A DNA stretch of 6,833 bases, taken from positions 1-6,833 of the forward strand of contig JAKASY010000104.1 in assembly GCA_021817625.1 (NCBI GenBank), in the 5' to 3' direction. A program made the translations under genes and the position numbers. Source of the DNA: Bacillota bacterium (GTDB lineage: Bacteria; Bacillota_E; JAJZYS01; JAILZS01). This document shows positions 6,258 through 6,833 of this stretch, piece by piece. The notes under the pieces were generated by a model that saw only the letters and a program-made list of their open reading frames with translations, did not search any database and was not told the origin of the DNA. Positions within the stretch are counted from its first letter, which is position 1. Each line of letters opens with the position of its first letter.

Positions 6258-6588
6258 GGCTCGCCTCCTCCTCCTGGCCGGCGGCCGCCGCAAGCGGCTC
6301 CAGCTGGAGCATCTTGTAGCCGTCCACCGCGAACTGGTTCAGGTCGTTTCCGGCCGCGATCCCCTCGGGCGAGCGCAGGGCGGTGCGCATCTCCTCGCGG
6401 CTTTGGAACTCCAGGCGCGTGACCAGGTGGTACTCGCGCAGGGCGGGATCGCCGCCCACCGTGCGGTCGACGCGCAGGGAGCGAAGGCCGGGCATCTTGC
6501 GCACGAGCGGCAGGTGCACCTGCACGTAGTGGCGCTCGAACTGGTCGGGATCCTGCGGCGTGCGGAACAGGACAAGTAGGGTGGCCAT
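6244..6588 (-). CDS. EthD-family protein (ferredoxin-like dimeric alpha-beta barrel)
   Basis: The 114-residue product matches the EthD family of about 100 residues in small alpha-beta barrel dimers. Named for a gene needed for ETBE degradation in actinobacteria, the family has mostly unknown biochemistry, although some members act on polyketide or aromatic intermediates. Seen here: an opening beta strand MATLLVLFRTPQDPDQF, the conserved HYVQVHLPLVRKMPGLRSLRV (20-40), strand YHLVTRLEF (53-61), and SPEGIAAGNDLNQFA (73-87), where the conserved helix ends before the last strand KMLQLEPL. The C-terminal tail (about 99-114) is Ala/Glu-rich and encoded partly by the next gene's ribosome site. The ATG at 6588 has GGAGG nine bases upstream. 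It sits 34 bases after the preceding stop and overlaps the hydratase by 14 bases, so it belongs to the same operon. Confidence 0.87.
   Translation of the reverse strand: MATLLVLFRTPQDPDQFERHYVQVHLPLVRKMPGLRSLRVDRTVGGDPALREYHLVTRLEFQSREEMRTALRSPEGIAAGNDLNQFAVDGYKMLQLEPLAAAAGQEEEASHAGR
6264..6275 (-). promoter_or_regulatory. Tandem Shine-Dalgarno tract inside the EthD gene, serving the hydratase
   Basis: Minus-strand AGGAGGAGGAGG ends six bases before the hydratase ATG at 6257. In the EthD frame the same bases encode the run of glutamates near its C-terminus (107-109), so that acidic tail may exist mainly because of the ribosome site. This fixes the hydratase start and suggests translational coupling. 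Confidence 0.75.
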
Positions 6589-6622
6589 CGCGCGCTTCCT
6601 CCCCGCCGCCCCAGCCCGCGCA

Positions 6623-6833
6623 TCAGGGCGGCGGCGGCCGGAACTCGTTGGGCCTGCCGATGAGGTCCGCCGCCGCCCGCCCCAGGCGGGCGCGCGCCTC
6701 GGCCGGCCCGAACACGGTAAACTTCCACAAGCCCTCATAGAGCCCTTTGAGCGAGCTGAGCTCCTCGGCGCTGCCGCCGCCGGGCGCGTCCAGGGCGAAC
6801 ACGCCGCCGCGCGTCGCCACCGGCACCGCCGCC
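6623..6833 (-). CDS. 3' end of an unrecognised protein (partial)
   Basis: The frame is open from the window's right edge to the TGA at 6623-6625, giving about 69 C-terminal residues. A GTG at 6826 is in frame but has no visible ribosome site, so the start most likely lies outside the window. Visible segments are GGVFALDAPGGGSAEELSSL, then GLYEGLWKFTVFGPAEARARL (an amphipathic helix with aromatic residues), then AADLIGRPNEF and a four-proline end. I do not recognise the family. It lies 34 bases upstream of the EthD gene on the same strand and is probably its operon partner, so a role in the same acyl-CoA or aromatic pathway is possible by context only. Confidence 0.6.
   Translation of the reverse strand, partial: AAVPVATRGGVFALDAPGGGSAEELSSLKGLYEGLWKFTVFGPAEARARLGRAAADLIGRPNEFRPPPP

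Noticed and set aside
5451..6422. Long plus-strand open frame opposite the hydratase and EthD genes (also 4645-5463, 3049-3678, 2188-2730, 106-795)
   Set aside because: These are antisense shadows of GC-rich minus-strand genes: Arg/Ala/His-rich products with no domain, no suitable ribosome sites, and full overlap with well-recognised families.

Overview
The window looks like chromosomal DNA from a GC-rich bacterium. GC is high throughout (about 70% by eye, not computed), genes are tightly packed, starts are a mix of ATG and GTG, and most genes have strong purine-rich Shine-Dalgarno sequences. A high-GC Bacillota such as the Sulfobacillus/Thermaerobacter type, or another high-GC soil or thermophilic lineage, would fit. 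There is no rRNA or marker gene here, so taxonomy is a guess. No tRNA, rRNA, CRISPR array or insertion sequence was seen.

Layout. Positions 1-76 hold the last codons of a plus-strand gene encoding Gly/Ser-rich repeats and a short hydrophobic tail. A strong hairpin follows at 90-118. Everything from 163 to 6833 is coded on the minus strand, read here right to left. (i) 6833-3922 holds five closely spaced genes: the 3' end of an unrecognised gene, an EthD-family protein, a canonical enoyl-CoA hydratase, a second crotonase-fold protein lacking both hydratase glutamates, and a class II aldolase/adducin-like protein whose zinc ligands are all replaced. (ii) A 177-base gap (3745-3921) contains an AT-rich island and a structured leader. 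(iii) 3744-163 holds a peptide-type ABC importer: substrate-binding protein, DppB-type permease and DppC-type permease. It has no ATPase genes within the window.

How they may work together. The EthD/crotonase/crotonase group resembles modules for breakdown of acyl-CoA or aromatic-CoA intermediates, and it is probably one operon because gaps are short and one pair of genes overlaps. The importer is probably a separate transcription unit. A GC-rich hairpin between the binding-protein gene and the permease genes could give more binding protein than membrane subunits. No sequence feature links the importer's substrate to the crotonase module; adjacency is the only hint. The two points most worth following are the zinc-ligand-free class II aldolase homologue and the importer without ATPases. 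I do not see a clear new multi-gene system beyond these.
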